Source of the DNA: Helochares maculicollis
Lineage: Eukaryota; Arthropoda; Insecta; Coleoptera; Hydrophilidae
Direction: 5' to 3'
DNA: 46,780 nt
Assembly: GCA_033557835.1 (NCBI GenBank)
Contig: JAWQRO010000244.1
Span: 1 to 46,780, forward strand
Below, in pieces: positions 1-13,364 of this stretch. A program made the position numbers and the translations under genes. Within the stretch, counting starts at the first letter, position 1. Every line of letters begins with the position of its first letter. Under the pieces are notes generated by a model. The model was not told the DNA's origin, did no database searches, and worked only from the letters and a program-made list of their open reading frames with translations.

Positions 1-3000
1 CAGAGCGTTTTTCATCTATGAGTGAAAAATTACCAGAAAGAAATTTGGCAAACCAATATTGGCACTGCCGTTCTTTTAAGGCTTCGTCACCATAAACAGC
101 ACATAACTTTTTATGAGCTTGCGATGCGTTTTTCCTTTTGCGGAAATAAAAAAACAAAATATGACGAAAATGTTTCTTTCGATTTTCCATTTTTCAACGA
201 AGGGCAAACGAAAACTATGCAACCGATTAAAATTTTTTTTACTGATTGACAGCTAAATTGCCAACTATCAAATAACAAAATGTGTTTTACATTTGTACTA
301 TGTCTGCAGCAAACCTAAAAATTCAACTGAATTCATCTATGAGTGAAATCCGCAATTATTACTTAGTTTCCAACCCAATAGAAAAATCAGGTTTTCACTC
401 CTAAGTTTTTAACTTAGACGTCTTTCCTGTCACACGATTTCTTTTTGCTTTCATTTTTTCCTGGATCGTAAGTTTAAAAGAAAAGCAACGATCACGGTTT
501 TGTAGTTTGAAGGTACTCTGGAGAGTTTGGGTACAGTAGGGGACAATGTGTTGCCTAAACGTGTGAATTAAAAAATTTTAAAATAGTCGTACGAGTTTTA
601 CGTACGACGTAGGAGTCGGGCCACCTTTTACTGCCACTAATGAGAAAAATATTAAAAGTGCACGAGGCATGATATTGTTAGACGCACGAGTAATAGTAGC
701 ATTTTCTAACACTTACATACTGCAAACGATATGATTCTAGTTTTCTACATTTTCTACACAAGGATCAGCTCTTTATACTATGCAGCCCTCTCTCTTCGGT
801 GGTTTGTCAATGTTTCAAATTAATAATTGAACTATTAAACTCTTTTTACTGGTCAACATTCATTCTTGCCGTAGGTATGGATGGTTTTTGTTATTTCTTT
901 CTTTATATATGCACAATCATTATGGTGCCTTTAACAATGATACAGTTCTAAAACTATTGTAAGGTTTCTTGAAATAGAGATTCATAGTAGAATGTTAAAC
1001 AAGAGACAAAATGTTTTTATGTAAATGTATTGTTTCAATGGTTTCCAGGCTCAGAACAATGTTTTTATAGAAATATCTGTTTATCACAACTTCTTAACAA
1101 ATTTTGATGCGGTTCTTTAAAACGAACAGATTTAGTTGGCCGAAATCCATACATTTCAAATATTTTTCATAACAAACTTTAATTAAAAGTATTCATATTT
1201 TTGCAAGGCATCATATTAATTAAGTCCATTCAATTTAAAGCCTGTTATCATTGAAGCTTATTATACGCTATTTCTAAAATGGTTCAGATATATCTTTTAC
1301 CTAGAGATTGAAGCCACATTTGATTTCGTTGGAACTACGTGCATATAGCGAATACTAAATTAATCCTTAGGGGAGATGCGCCCCTTCGAGAACAATAGCT
1401 TTTTATCCAATACGTAAGGAAATGAAGTTTAGAGTTTATGTATTTATTGGTTCTTTGGGAAGTTTCTGTAATTGAATCAAGGGAATTTATATTGCTATTT
1501 GAATATTCGAACTGCAACTGTTACAGAATTTAAAAGGTAGGTCCTCCATCCATGGTACACTAGGTGCAGTTACCGTTTATTCACCGTTCTATTATCTTAA
1601 TTTTGAAATGCTTGCAGATTCCGGGCGAGAAAATTAACGTCGACCATTGCTTGCTCAGCTAACCACAGGAGTCCTTGATGAACGAATTCCACAGCGTCAC
1701 TACCGTTAGATACAGATTTGCACTCCTATTATTCTCTTTTCACACTTTTAATTAACGCTCTATTTTTACAGTTATGTCTGCGATATTTGGAATATTTTCG
1801 CGAGCGATTACTTATTGAATATTAAAAAAGGGCAATTTTCTTATGTTTAATCCTTAATAAGTTATAAACTTTCAATATGAATTGAAACAAATGTATGCTT
1901 TTTAAGGGCAAAACACTAATATTATCCTTCAGGCTGCTATATCTAAACTTGTTTCTGGATAAGAAGTTAGTAGTGGTAGGTTTTTAAAATTGTTTAATAG
2001 ATCAGACAAAACTGGATTTAATTATGCCGAAAAGAATTACAAACGAGCGACTGTCTCCCTGTTCAGATTCGCATATTTGCATAAACAGTACGTTCTCGGT
2101 TGTTTAATTTTCGGATTCTTTAATTCTCCTTCTGCAGGCAAATGTTTGGCGTAGCTATGAATAAAAAATCACTTGAGCGTTACGGTCACAGAACAGCACA
2201 GTTGCGGCAAATTGTCCATCAACGTTATGCTTGTAACTGACCTAGAAAGCAATGAAACAGGCGTCGGCGTCGAAACATTCTCCGACCCTTATAAATATTT
2301 CTATTTCACTTTCTTTGCAATGAGGCGGCTTTTGAAGTTTTCACGTTTTTAAGAAGTTGCCAAAGTTTCAAACAAAATTTGTATAAGCTCGAGTATCTCT
2401 TAAGCCGGCTGTTCGCACTGAAGAAGACTGTTCAAGATTATGACTTGATAACACAATAAAGCTGTATTCTTTGGATAATTCTGTTAGATCTGGGAACACG
2501 GATGTTTGAAATCTGTTTTAAAAGTTTGTTAGGAATGTTTTGGATTGGTTTGGGTGGTTTTACACCTTGTGCGTTTTACGGAAAGAAACTTTTAAATTGA
2601 ATAATAAAATTTTTTGAACTCAATAACTTAGATGCTTAGATCTAAAGCAGCGTATTGAAATTAGAAATAGTCACTCTTACATAACTATATATTAAAATAA
2701 GGGATTATAAGCTAAAACTAAACCGGCAATAAAAATGGTGTCAAATAATGAAACTAAAAAGGTATGCAAGTTAATATTTTTTAATATGAATTAATTTGAT
2801 GTCTCATTAAAAGTAGCTTCATCAAGTTGTAAATTGGAATTGCTAGCTCGCATGCTTAACATAATCCTAATTTCACAATTCCATTATGTAGATACCACCT
2901 GATGGAGTCGTTTTCCAATACAAATTGCCGAGCCCTGGGTTAAGTTTGCGAAAACAAAAGGGTTCGCTATTGTTGATCGTATAGCATCGTTCGTCAGTTT

Positions 3001-6000
3001 GTTATTACAGACGCTCTGTGTATTGACAATAGCTTTGTTTCAACTCAAATAATATTAACTTCAAAATTGCTACGGCGTGCTACTGCTGAAGTCCGCGAAG
3101 AATCTTCAAAGGATCGTAATTTTATTACATAACTAAATCTTTGAAATATATTTTTTAGCTAAAGTACGGCAGTTAATTACAATTTCAAAGACTCAACAGA
3201 ACTTTTCAATTATGCCCACACCCATATTTCAGCTCGCTTTACGTTTACTATTACGTTAAGGTTTCTCGACCGCGTTACAACTTCTATACAAGGCGACAGG
3301 GCGTCTTGACTTCGACGGCGGCGCCTCTACAACCTACAGAGACTCGATCTGATTACTCGATTACAAGGACCGTTTTGCCGCCTTACTTCCATCGAATGCA
3401 CAATAATACGATTTTAATTGAGTGCATCAAATTTTGTGTAATGTAGTTAAAACTTATTTTCGTTCAAGAGAGGCGCTCCTTGATTATTACATTTTCTTAA
3501 TGGATTTTCTGCAAGAGTTTGACGTTGCACCGCTTTTTCAAAAAACTTCCGAACAACAATTTTAATTGGATTTCGATACCTCCGCGTCATGGATTGGAAG
3601 CGCTGCTTTCGGCTTATTTGCATAGTTAACAGACTTTGATCAAGCGGCGAAAACAACATCAAGCATGCTTCAATCCTCTAGTCTCTAGCTTGCTCTAGCG
3701 GTTATATGGGGTGGGAATGTTGCCGTTGCATAATCTGTTCAGAATGTGCAATGAGAGAGGTAAGCGATAATTTAATGTTATCTTCTATTTAAGCTATATG
3801 ATCGCTTTGCACAAAATCTTTACTATTTTCATATAAATTGACGGTTGTCTGACTTTTTTTGACCGCCAATGGAAATTCGATAAGCTTTGGTACATTTCGC
3901 AGTGAATCTGGATATTATAAGATTTACTTCAAAATATAATTCAATGGTTGTAATTACTTACTAGCGTATTAAAGTAATAAATTCTACGCTATAAATTATA
4001 AATCATATTTAATTAGTTTTTATAATTTATAGAATGGATAAGATTTTGCTGTGAGATTGTTTAGCCCTTCAGGCAATGAAGAACTTGTGCTGGTTATGCT
4101 TTGTGATTTGCAGCAAAAGATATTAGAAATACATCGCCTTTTATGGAAAAATACCTAAAATAAATATATGATGAAAAATGATGCAAATATTTCGTCATGA
4201 GTCGAATGTATATGAACTATTCAGTTGCCTATGGTAAGGTCTAGCGTTTCGATCATCGACAAATTGTGATGGAAATTAATAAAAACAATAAATAATAAAT
4301 AAAGTTCTATGCGAATAAATTTTTTCTGGTGTCCTGAACCTAAGATGAATTATATTAGAAGCCAGACTTGGAAGTTTTTCCCAAATTCAAGTCGAATTGG
4401 CAGCCACGTATAGCCGAGATCATCCGCAGAGTACCAAAAAGCACCAATTTCCTGAAGCTCTATAAAGCTCTTCATGAGAATTAGATTCAAAATATGTTGG
4501 TATACTATGTTCTGGTGAGGCCACGTCTAGGATTTAGAGACATATTTCTGTTGAAGGAAAATAAGAAACGACTGAATTAGTTCGATGTGCTACAAAACTC
4601 AAGGCGGAAGCTAATAATGAAGTGTGTACCTTGGATTTCATATGTTTTGCATGTTTAAATACACTTTGAGAACTTTTATCGTATTTTTTTCATCTACGCT
4701 ATTGAGCTCAACATGCATTTATTTTCTGGTTCATGTGAATAAATCTAAGATTTGTTGGATTGACCAAACTATACATGTTTTTAGATATTTATGGGTTCTA
4801 TAGAGTTTTTTGGCACCAATTTACCCTAGCTCTATTTTATTTGTCCATCAAAAGGTGTGCTATCAAACAAGAAATTATTTTTGGCCCACAATTTTTCATG
4901 CCTGATTTTATGAATTGGGGTCTTTAAAATTGTTAATTAAGCCACAATTTCACAATATGTCGTCCTTCCGTGATGAGCTTGGGAGCGAGCAACACTGTTT
5001 TCCGTAGTGATTTAGGTTTTTGGATCGTCGCTAAGACGGTTAAATTCACCATGTTACCAAGATTTCATTATTACTTGATGCAGTGCTTCCTTACCAAAAA
5101 TAAAAACCAACTCGGCAAAGTATCCTTGTTAAAATAGCTCTGTTTGAAAATTCTTAAATATTATTACGACAAGGACTATATCAATACAGAGGATACAAGA
5201 TATAAGTAGTGATAGTTTGCGACACTCTAATAACATCTAGGAAGTGTCAAAATAGAAGAATAAAGAAATGGATTGTAGAAAAGTTTATAGTAAAACAATC
5301 AATACTCTGGTTCTTTATGGGCAGAAGTTCTCGAGAAAAACAGTTGAAGAGACAGAATGACCAACTTCTACACTTTGTTACACTAATTAAAAGAGAACTA
5401 GTTGGAACTTACTTAGAGAAAACACAAGAAAGGAAAAAGAATAAACTTGTTAGTCAAACAATATTAAGCAATTATAAATCCAGTTCTTTTGTTGCACTTT
5501 GTGAAAACTATAATATAAACGAGAAAAAGTAAAAATATTTGCAGAAACCAATTTATAAACAATATCATAACAGCTAATAAGATTACGATAAATTTGTTTG
5601 ATTCGGTGTGTTTGGATAAATCGAAAACTAGTGGACTGAGTGGATTAAGTAGTGCAAAAGCCAATAGTATCAGTTTCAGCGTGGAAAAAGAAGTTTGCTA
5701 TAAAACTGTGTCAGAATTCCGTTTATCTATTTCAAGTTTAATTAGGGGGCAAGCCGCTGGCATTGATGATGCAAGTTTGCTTCAATCGCTTCTCTCTCTG
5801 GGCATGAACGTACAAGTGTGTGTGTGAATAATGAAACTGCAAGAAGTTTAATATTGCGGCAAGACAATATGAACTATATATCCCTCCAGCGTGTGAGCTT
5901 ACAGCATGGAGTATGAAGTACACCCAGAAGGAAAATCAGCCGCAATCCATTTTCTCCCTGTAATACGTTTCACTTAGTAGGGAATAATCTTCCCTCAAAC

Positions 6001-7210
6001 TTGTTGGTAGTAGAGTTCATCTACGTAATTTGCTTCTCCGCAACCTGCCTGCTGAGGGGCCCGCCCGCATTTTCATGAATATAAAATTATTTAGGTTTTG
6101 CGGCCGCGACGATATGGAAACAACAATTCCAGTTAGAGCTTCTAAATGACTTGAAAACCTACTAATTTGAAAACTTTTACTGCACAAGTATTTGCTTTAA
6201 ACAACAGCTATTTCTTAGCTTTACAACTAAATTCTAATCTAATGGCCTGTAAAAATACAAATATGCCTGGCCAATTAAAAATTTAAAATCCTTTTCTAGC
6301 ATGCTTATTAAATAATGTAAAATGTTTGCATCATATGCCACCCAAAATTCAATAATTATATATGGCATGAACTTCATAGAACTTGTAAAACAGAACATAA
6401 AATAAACATTGAAAGAACACATTCTTTAGTTCATGTAAATTTCTGTCAGTTAATAAAACTATGTTGGAAATTCACTAGTATTCGTATTGACCACATTTAC
6501 AGAGGAAGATATTTGTATTAGTTTGCTAGGATTGCTTTTTCTTCTTCAATATTGATCATAGATATATTCCAGGCATTTAATTGTAGCTGCTGTACAAATT
6601 GGGAGGAATTTGAATTTTTTGTTTACTTTACCTAGTACTTGCATCTCATTGCAATGTTTTTTTATTAAAATTTTGACTAAAATTAAAAGTGAATGCAAAA
6701 AATAAGTTAAAGCAATTAAAAAAATTAATTTATGAACCTCTTATTAGCTCTGAAACACTAACATTACATTTAACAAGTGTTTTACATATAAATCCTCATT
6801 AAAATAACTACATTAAATTCATTTTTAAATTTCAGTAAAATTTGTGCATCTATTAGTAAACTACAAAAGTGTAAGAATAATATTACAACAAAACTATATC
6901 AAGCTTTTCACTATAGTATAGAGTAGTTAATGTTCGTTTGTTATATCAGTGGGTAACGGAGGAGAAGGAAGGTTGGCTCGGTTCCTGGATAGGCTCATCT
7001 ACATTAACAATGTTATTGGTACAATATTTGTAACTGAAATCTATCAACTTGCTCATTTGTCTTGTTTACTTTTAGATATATACACTAGCTTATAGTAAAT
7101 GTGGTAGATTATTCGCCGAAGGGTACACCTGGTATAAATTTTCGACCAAAATTATTTTGATAGGAATATTATTCATAACATGAATTATGCATCCCTTATC
7201 GTCAACTTTG
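1..7210. other. Gene-poor AT-rich stretch left of the transporter array
   Basis: I see no supportable gene here. The longest open frames (5209-5532 and 5594-5827 on the plus strand, 107 and 77 codons) match no family I recognise and have no clear splice or start context. A 17-bp exact direct repeat occurs at 11-27 and 332-348. Two short GC-richer patches, about 3,250-3,400 and 6,040-6,110, stand out from the AT-rich background and could be regulatory, but nothing in them shows a function. Confidence 0.5.
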
Positions 7211-9176
7211 TCATTTTTCCTGATCATCGTGAGACGTGTCTACTGTTTTGTAGCAAATATTTACCAAAAGAAACAATATTAACGCCACAATAAAAATTTG
7301 GAATATCACATACATCCGATCAGCGGGTTTTGGGTCAGGGTCGATTGCATATATGATTTCATTGGTCGTGAACCCTAAGGTCATTTGGGCGAAAAAGAAG
7401 GCTACTACCGTAGTTTTTAGTTTCATGGGAGCCTGTGTGTATAAAAACATAAAACCGTAGATACGATATAAAGTCCTTCCAAAATTTTCAATGAGTAAAA
7501 TTAATAAGATCCAAGCAACTGTTATACTATTTGGTTCGTTCATGACATTAATTTTATACGATAAATCACTGCTGTTAGATGCTTTCAGTACAAGGAGGGA
7601 ATAAAATCCACCTTCTTCGAAATTATAACTACCTACTCGCTTATTGTTGAACCAAATATGACACAACCCATCCCTAATTGCTTGCCTCGATATATTGAAT
7701 ACTTGACCGTGGTACGAAGCACAAGATAATTTTACATGATCTTCTGGCGATGGGCTACTTAATAACGTTCTTACTTCTGGAAGATATGTCTTGCATTTGC
7801 TAAGATCGTCTTCAAAAAATTGCATTTCTCCATTTGAGTCGAAGTAGGCCCCAATCCAATTTGAATCATCGACTAATGTGTAGTTTGCTGTTTGATAAAA
7901 ATAATATTAGGTACAATTCTTGCAATAGTCGGAACTAACCTTCTTTTTGATATTCGAATGCCGTCTTATCCATGCAATCATATACAAAAAAACCTCTCGT
8001 TTGTTTTTCTGGCATATGTACAATGACTTTTTCTTTTTCCATCGGAGGCAATTCAATAATGCCGAAATGGTTATTGATTATAGTCATGGTACAGTTGAAG
8101 GTATTGTAAAAACGAATATGGACATCTCCAGGTAAAGGTGTTTTGTCCGGTTCTACGTCGGCAATTCGATATAAAAGCGATGCAACTGCGTAAGCGGCTA
8201 TGTAAAAAAGAAAACTGAACCCAAGGAGCCTCAAATTGGTGTTTATCCTCATTTTTCTTAAAGCGTGAACTAGCACAAAATATACTAATGGAACAGTTCC
8301 TAAAGCAATAAACGCTGGAAACGCAGCCAAAAGTTTCGGCTCAAAATAATAAATACCAATTTTAACTTTTAAATATGTAGTAAATCTAATTAAAATTCTT
8401 GTGCCATCCACCAATAAATTAGAAACCACCATAAGAGGCATAAATACCAAAACACATTTCAACCTCTGCGAATCGTTGATTGTTTCAGGAAGATAAATTT
8501 TCTGTTCATCATCCTCATCATCGTCAGATTTCCGCGATCTTTTGCGGCAAATGTATTGTAATAGTTTAACGATATAGCTATATGGTGTTTTTTTAACATA
8601 ACTCAAGTGATACAAGCTAGTAGAGATGATAAGACTAGCTATTACAGCTTCTGCAAATAAAATTATCCATTTCGTGTAAAATCTATCACCAGATAAATCT
8701 AAGCTGTGTGAAATAATCACACTAAGAAGATACAAAGAGTTTTCTCCAAAGATAAAAAGGTAGCATGCCCTTTCCATCAGCTCATACCGATCCTCGATCG
8801 GAAATTGTTCTGCATAGAAACACAAAATAGATGGAGTTGAAATACAGTGGCAACCCATGATGAGCGAAAATGCTATATAAAGAAAACATCCACGGGAGGC
8901 CTCAGACAAAGTCAATCTGGAAACTACAACACCAATGCATCCAAGAGCGGAACATCCAAAAAAAATTAAGGCAATTGGCAATTTTCCTAAAGTGTCAGCT
9001 AACAATGCACCTGGTATGGCGACCATAGGTAAAAACACCAGCATAATCTTTCTCGTCCGTTCCTGATTTAGCGCTCTAAACTCTTGCAGCAATACTTCAT
9101 CAGAACTCATTTGATAGCAAAGCATTAATGTTATGCCTAACGTTAGAAATAGTAAAGCAGTTTTATTGGTAAGCAT
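7211..9176 (-). CDS. Divergent SLC15/POT-family transporter, copy A (637 aa, two exons)
   Basis: This is a predicted 12-pass membrane transporter of the proton-dependent oligopeptide transporter (POT, SLC15) fold; the substrate is unknown. Exon 1 is 9176-7940 and exon 2 is 7887-7211. The 52-bp intron begins GTTAGT and ends ACAG, splits a codon after its first base, and gives 1914 nt including a TGA stop. Hydrophobic segments lie near residues 6-22, 45-61, 67-86, 97-120, 137-156, 169-188, 240-258, 280-303, 314-336, 532-553, 566-590 and 602-626. GALLAD (56-61) and YTQAP (562-566) match conserved POT positions. A basic then acidic cytoplasmic linker (about 211-226) separates the two six-helix halves. 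The lumenal loop (about 337-531) carries several cysteines and N-glycosylation sequons, as in animal PepT proteins. The classical first-helix ExxER motif is not visible. The start is the first ATG before the first hydrophobic segment, and it aligns with copies B and D. Family membership is fairly sure; transport activity is inferred. Confidence 0.88.
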
Positions 9177-9200
9177 TTTTTGGAAATTTACTGATACTTT

Positions 9201-9230
9201 TTGACTTTTACTACATTCTTCTTTTTTCTT
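9201..9230 (-). promoter_or_regulatory. Conserved 5' block upstream of copy A
   Basis: Read on the minus strand, an AAGAAGAAT block is followed closely by AAAGTCAA, about 25-55 bases before the copy A start codon. The same two blocks lie in the same order upstream of copies B and D. They may be shared 5' untranslated or core-promoter sequence kept since duplication. The function is inferred only from this conservation. Confidence 0.35.
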
Positions 9231-11320
9231 ACAACTTCAGTTTCAGTTGAGTGAGACCGAAGGGATTTTTCACATCTTGTTGCCAGTAAACAATAAAATA
9301 TACACGAGGAAATACTTTCACAAATATTATTTTCAATACAGTAAATGGATTTCACATTGTTATGTAAAGCAGTAATTTTGGTAAATTATTATATGTAATA
9401 TAAAAACTAGTTTTGCGCTCATATAGTATATTATCAAATCTAAAATCTAATAAGGAGCAAAAATTGCAATATTTAATTTGTAATTAAATTTATAATTATA
9501 CTTTGATCTTACTTTAATTGAAATGTCCTTAACTTTAAATATAAACATTTAAAATAGTTGTTGCATATCATAGAAGTCTTCGCTTATATTAAGCGTGTTT
9601 CGTTAATTCTTTGGCAACGTCACTTAAACGTAAACGGTTTCCGCTATGATACAAATATCACATTTAGATGAGCAAGATTTTGAAGATGAGAATATAAATT
9701 TGAAAATGTAATCTTACAAAAGGATGGAAAAATTCTTTATTAATAGTCTTAAAGATTATCTATAAAAAATAATTGCATGTTAGAATGCAGACAATTTAAA
9801 GTGCCATGTTAAGCATATGCAAGTATATTCTTTTATTTTGGACCAATAATTTGGTAGTTTGATTGCTTTTTGTAAAATATATTAGCTAACGTAGCATCGG
9901 AAATAAAAATGTTTCATATATAAGAAAAATATTGTGTACGTATGAAATATAGGTCATTGTTTTAAACGGAAAAGCCAAACCAAAAGCAATAGAATATTTG
10001 ATGGTTGTAAAATGTAGCGGTTTTCCTAATTGTGCTGATTCATATTTCCACAAAACTTTATGTCATTTATGATGGCAATATTAACAGTATGAGTTTTTAC
10101 AGACATTAAAAGTTATCAGTATTTTATATTCAAAAATGCTTAATCCGGGCTCATTTGGAAAATCTGTTCTCAATACTCACAAGTATATGCCACTTAGTAC
10201 TAAATTATAAACAAATTTCGAATTTAGGTTTTTCACTCTATGACTTTTAAAATAAAACATTGTAAGAAAATTATCAGAATTTATATTTCCTACTTTATAT
10301 TAAATTTATTATACTTTATTACCAATTTCAATAGTATGCCAGAAGTATGGGCATGTAATAAAATAAAGAAGTGCGATAGGGCTAGAAGAGTTTTAACCTC
10401 ATATGAAACAATAAAATCAGTTTTTACATTATTTGCTATTTCAATCGAAGTCTATACTGGCTCTGATTTCACAAATTCTCTATTTTTCTTTCAATTATAT
10501 ACTTTTTGGGAAGTGTATAGAACTAATATGATAAGCTAAATAAATTATAGCGGAAATTGTGATACAATGAAAGAAAATTATAACAAACATAAAATTAAAT
10601 AATAATAAAGTATGTTTTAACACTGCTGTATGGTACAAATGTTCGCTGTTAAGCAGCATATTTAAATATCTTCAACAACTTACAATCTTAATGGCTTAAT
10701 TTTTCACTGTAGTTCAATTATATGACACCTCTTCTTTCGTCTATTTCATACTACTTGTCACTGATATAAACCTTTCTCATCACTAGTGCTACATTGAAAA
10801 ACTCTTTGCCTGCAAGTGAAGAGCAAACACGGATAATAAATGAGAATAGGTTTTAACAAAGTGGACTCAAGAATGTATTAGCTTCTAGTTGATAACAAGG
10901 TTGAGTAAAGGTGTAAAATCCAGTTTATTTGTAGAAACAACTATATTTGTTTTATCTCTGTTAACTATATATCCATAAAATTACAAAAGTGCTTAATTTT
11001 TTACCAATACTTTTAGAATGTAGCTAGAAGAGCAATTTCATTATCCAACTACTCTCATTTATAATCCTGATACCAGAGATTGTCAGAGAAACAGAAGAAA
11101 GAAGATGGTGGTATATTTCTTCGAAGAGTTGATACGGTTTTAATCATCTCGGCTCGAAACTAATCGTAGATACAATTATGAAGGTAATATTACTATTAGT
11201 AATAGGACAGGACAAATTTATATTGTTCTTGTCCAATCGAAACGAATTTAATGCGAAGATTACTTGTAACTTGAACTGTTAACGCACAGGCTCATAATCC
11301 ACCAACTTTTGCCAACTTCG
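9231..11320. other. Intergenic spacer between copies A and B
   Basis: This stretch is AT-rich and has no gene I can support. A 99-codon plus-strand frame at 10240-10539 is made of AT-rich codons (Ile, Phe, Tyr, Lys, Asn) and looks like chance. The last 60 or so bases beside copy B resemble the sequence beyond the stop of pseudogene C, so they are probably 3' untranslated sequence of copy B. Confidence 0.5.
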
Positions 11321-13283
11321 TCATTTATCTTGAGACGTATCCACTAGTTTATAGCAAATATTTACCAAAAGAAATGCTACTAACGCAAGAATAAAAATTT
11401 GTACTATCTCGAACATCTGTTCGGATGGACTTGGATTAGGATTGATTGCAGATATGATTTCGTTGGTTATGTAGCCTAAGGTAAATTGTGCGAAAAAGAA
11501 AGCTACTACCGTAGTTTTTAGTTTCATAGGAGCTTGTGTATATAAAAACATATAGCCGTAGACGCGATATAAAGTTCTTCCAAAATTTTCAATGAGCAAA
11601 ATTAAAAAGATCCAAGCGACTGATACCTTATTTGGTTCGTTCATGACATTAATTTTGTACATTATATTGCTACTATTAGCACCTTTTATGATAAGGAGGG
11701 TGTAGTAACCACCTTCTTCAAAATTATAAGTACTGACTCGTTCTTTATTAAGCCAAATATGACACAAGCCATCCTTAATTCGTTGTCTGGACATGTTAAA
11801 CTTTTGCTCTGGGTAAGAGGCACAGGACAATTTTATCTGATCTTCTAGGGACGGACTATTTAATATCGTTCTTAATTCCGGAAGATATGACGAGCATTTT
11901 CTAAGATCGTCGTCAAAAAATTGCATTTCACCATCTACGTCAAAATAGGCGCCTATCCATTTTGACTTGAGGATTAGTGTATAGTTTGCTGCTTGATAAA
12001 AAGAACAATATTAGATACAATTGTTACAATAATCACAACTAACCTTCTTTTTGAGCATCGAAGTGTTTCTTATCCATGCAATCATATTGAAAAAAATCTC
12101 TCATACTGCTTCCTGATAATTTTATAGCGACTTTTTCTTTAGACAAAGGAGGCAATTCAATAATTCCAAATTGGTTATTGATTATAGTCATCGTGCAGTT
12201 AAAAGTATTGTAAAACCTAATATGGACATCTCCATGCAAAGGTGCTCTGTCCGGTTCTGTGTCGGCGCTTTGATATAAAAGACATGCAGCTGCATAAGCA
12301 GCTATATAAAAAAGAAAACTGAATCCGAGGAGCCTTAAATAGGTGTTTATCTTTATTTTTCTCAGAGCTCCAATCATCACAAAATACACTAATGGAACAG
12401 TACCTAATGCTAAAAATGACGGAAATGCAGCCAAGATTTTTGGCTCAAAATAATAAACACCAATTTTTACTTTCAAGTAGGTAGTAAACGTAATTAATAG
12501 TCTAATGCCATCCATGAATAAATTAGAAACAACCATAAGAGGCGCAAATACTAATATACATTTCAATCTACCCGCATCTTTGATAATTTCAGGTGAGTAT
12601 ACTACTTCTTCCTCATTTTCATCATCTTCATTAGTTTTCCGCGATCTTTTGCGGACGATATACTGCATTAGTTTTATGAAATAGCTGCAGGGAGTCTTTT
12701 CTACATAATGAAATTGATTTAAGCAAGCAGCGATGATAATAGAAACCGTTACTGCTTCTACAAATAAAATAATCCATTTCATGTAAAATTTGTTCCCGGA
12801 TAAATCTAGTCCATGGGAAATGATTACACTAACAAGGTACAACGCGTTTTCCCCAAAGATAAACATATAAGCGGCGTTCTCAAAGAACTGATACCGTTCA
12901 TTCGCCGAAAATTGCTCTGAATAGAAACATAGAATCGCTGGACTTGAAATACAATGGCAACCTTGCATAAGCGAAAACGCTACATAAATAGAAATGATAC
13001 GGAAGGCTTCTGATAAGAGCAAGGTGACAATTACAACCGCAATACATCCGAAAGCAGAGAACCCAAAAAACAGTAAAGCAACTGGCATTTTTCCCATAGT
13101 GTCAGCTAATAACGCGCCTGGTATGGCCACCATAGGTAAAAATATCAACATAATGTTTCTTATCCATCCCAAATCTAAGGCTAGAATCTCTTGGTACAAT
13201 ACTTCGCCAGCACTCATTTGGTAGCAAAACATTAGAGTTATACTTATGGACAATAATAGGAAAGCTGTTTTAGGGACAAGCAT
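11321..13283 (-). CDS. Divergent SLC15/POT-family transporter, copy B (635 aa, two exons)
   Basis: This is a close paralogue of copy A with the same layout. Exon 1 is 13283-12044 and exon 2 is 11988-11321. The 55-bp intron (GTTAGT...GCAG) again interrupts a codon after its first base, leaving 1908 nt with a TGA stop. The protein keeps GALLAD after the second hydrophobic segment, the KRSRK-then-acidic central linker, the DG-R motif at the start of the second half, the cysteine-bearing lumenal loop (CTMTIINN, LSCASYP) and YTQAPMKLK before the eleventh segment. It shares long identical stretches with copy A, so this pair probably duplicated most recently. The reading frame is intact and differences from A are mostly conservative, which suggests a functional gene. 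The substrate is unknown; classical POT proteins move di- and tripeptides with protons, but the coupling residues are not obvious here. Confidence 0.88.
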
Positions 13284-13310
13284 TCTGTTTTAAATTGTAG
13301 AGTTTAATTT

Positions 13311-13364
13311 TTTGACTTTAGTTAAGTAAAAATTTAATCACTATTCTTCTTTTTTTTATATAAA
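13311..13364 (-). promoter_or_regulatory. Candidate promoter of copy B: TATA-like box and conserved 5' block
   Basis: On the minus strand, a TATATAAA-like sequence (about 13,354-13,363) sits just upstream of AAGAAGAAT (13,344-13,352) and then TAAAGTCAA (about 13,312-13,320), ending about 30 bases before the copy B start codon. The AAGAAGAAT and AAGTCAA parts recur upstream of copies A and D. The TATA-like box is seen only here and could be chance in AT-rich DNA. Confidence 0.35.

Noticed and set aside
4370..4620. Possible Tc1/mariner transposase remnant
   Set aside because: A few residues around QIQVELAATYSRDHP looked transposase-like, but no catalytic block or terminal repeats could be found.
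5209..5827. Two neighbouring plus-strand frames of 107 and 77 codons
   Set aside because: I tested them as remnants of a reverse transcriptase or transposase and found no catalytic or DNA-binding motif; codon content is AT-driven in the first.
10240..10539. 99-codon plus-strand frame in the A-B spacer
   Set aside because: It consists mostly of AT-rich codons (Ile, Phe, Tyr, Lys, Asn) with no domain, as expected for chance frames in this composition.
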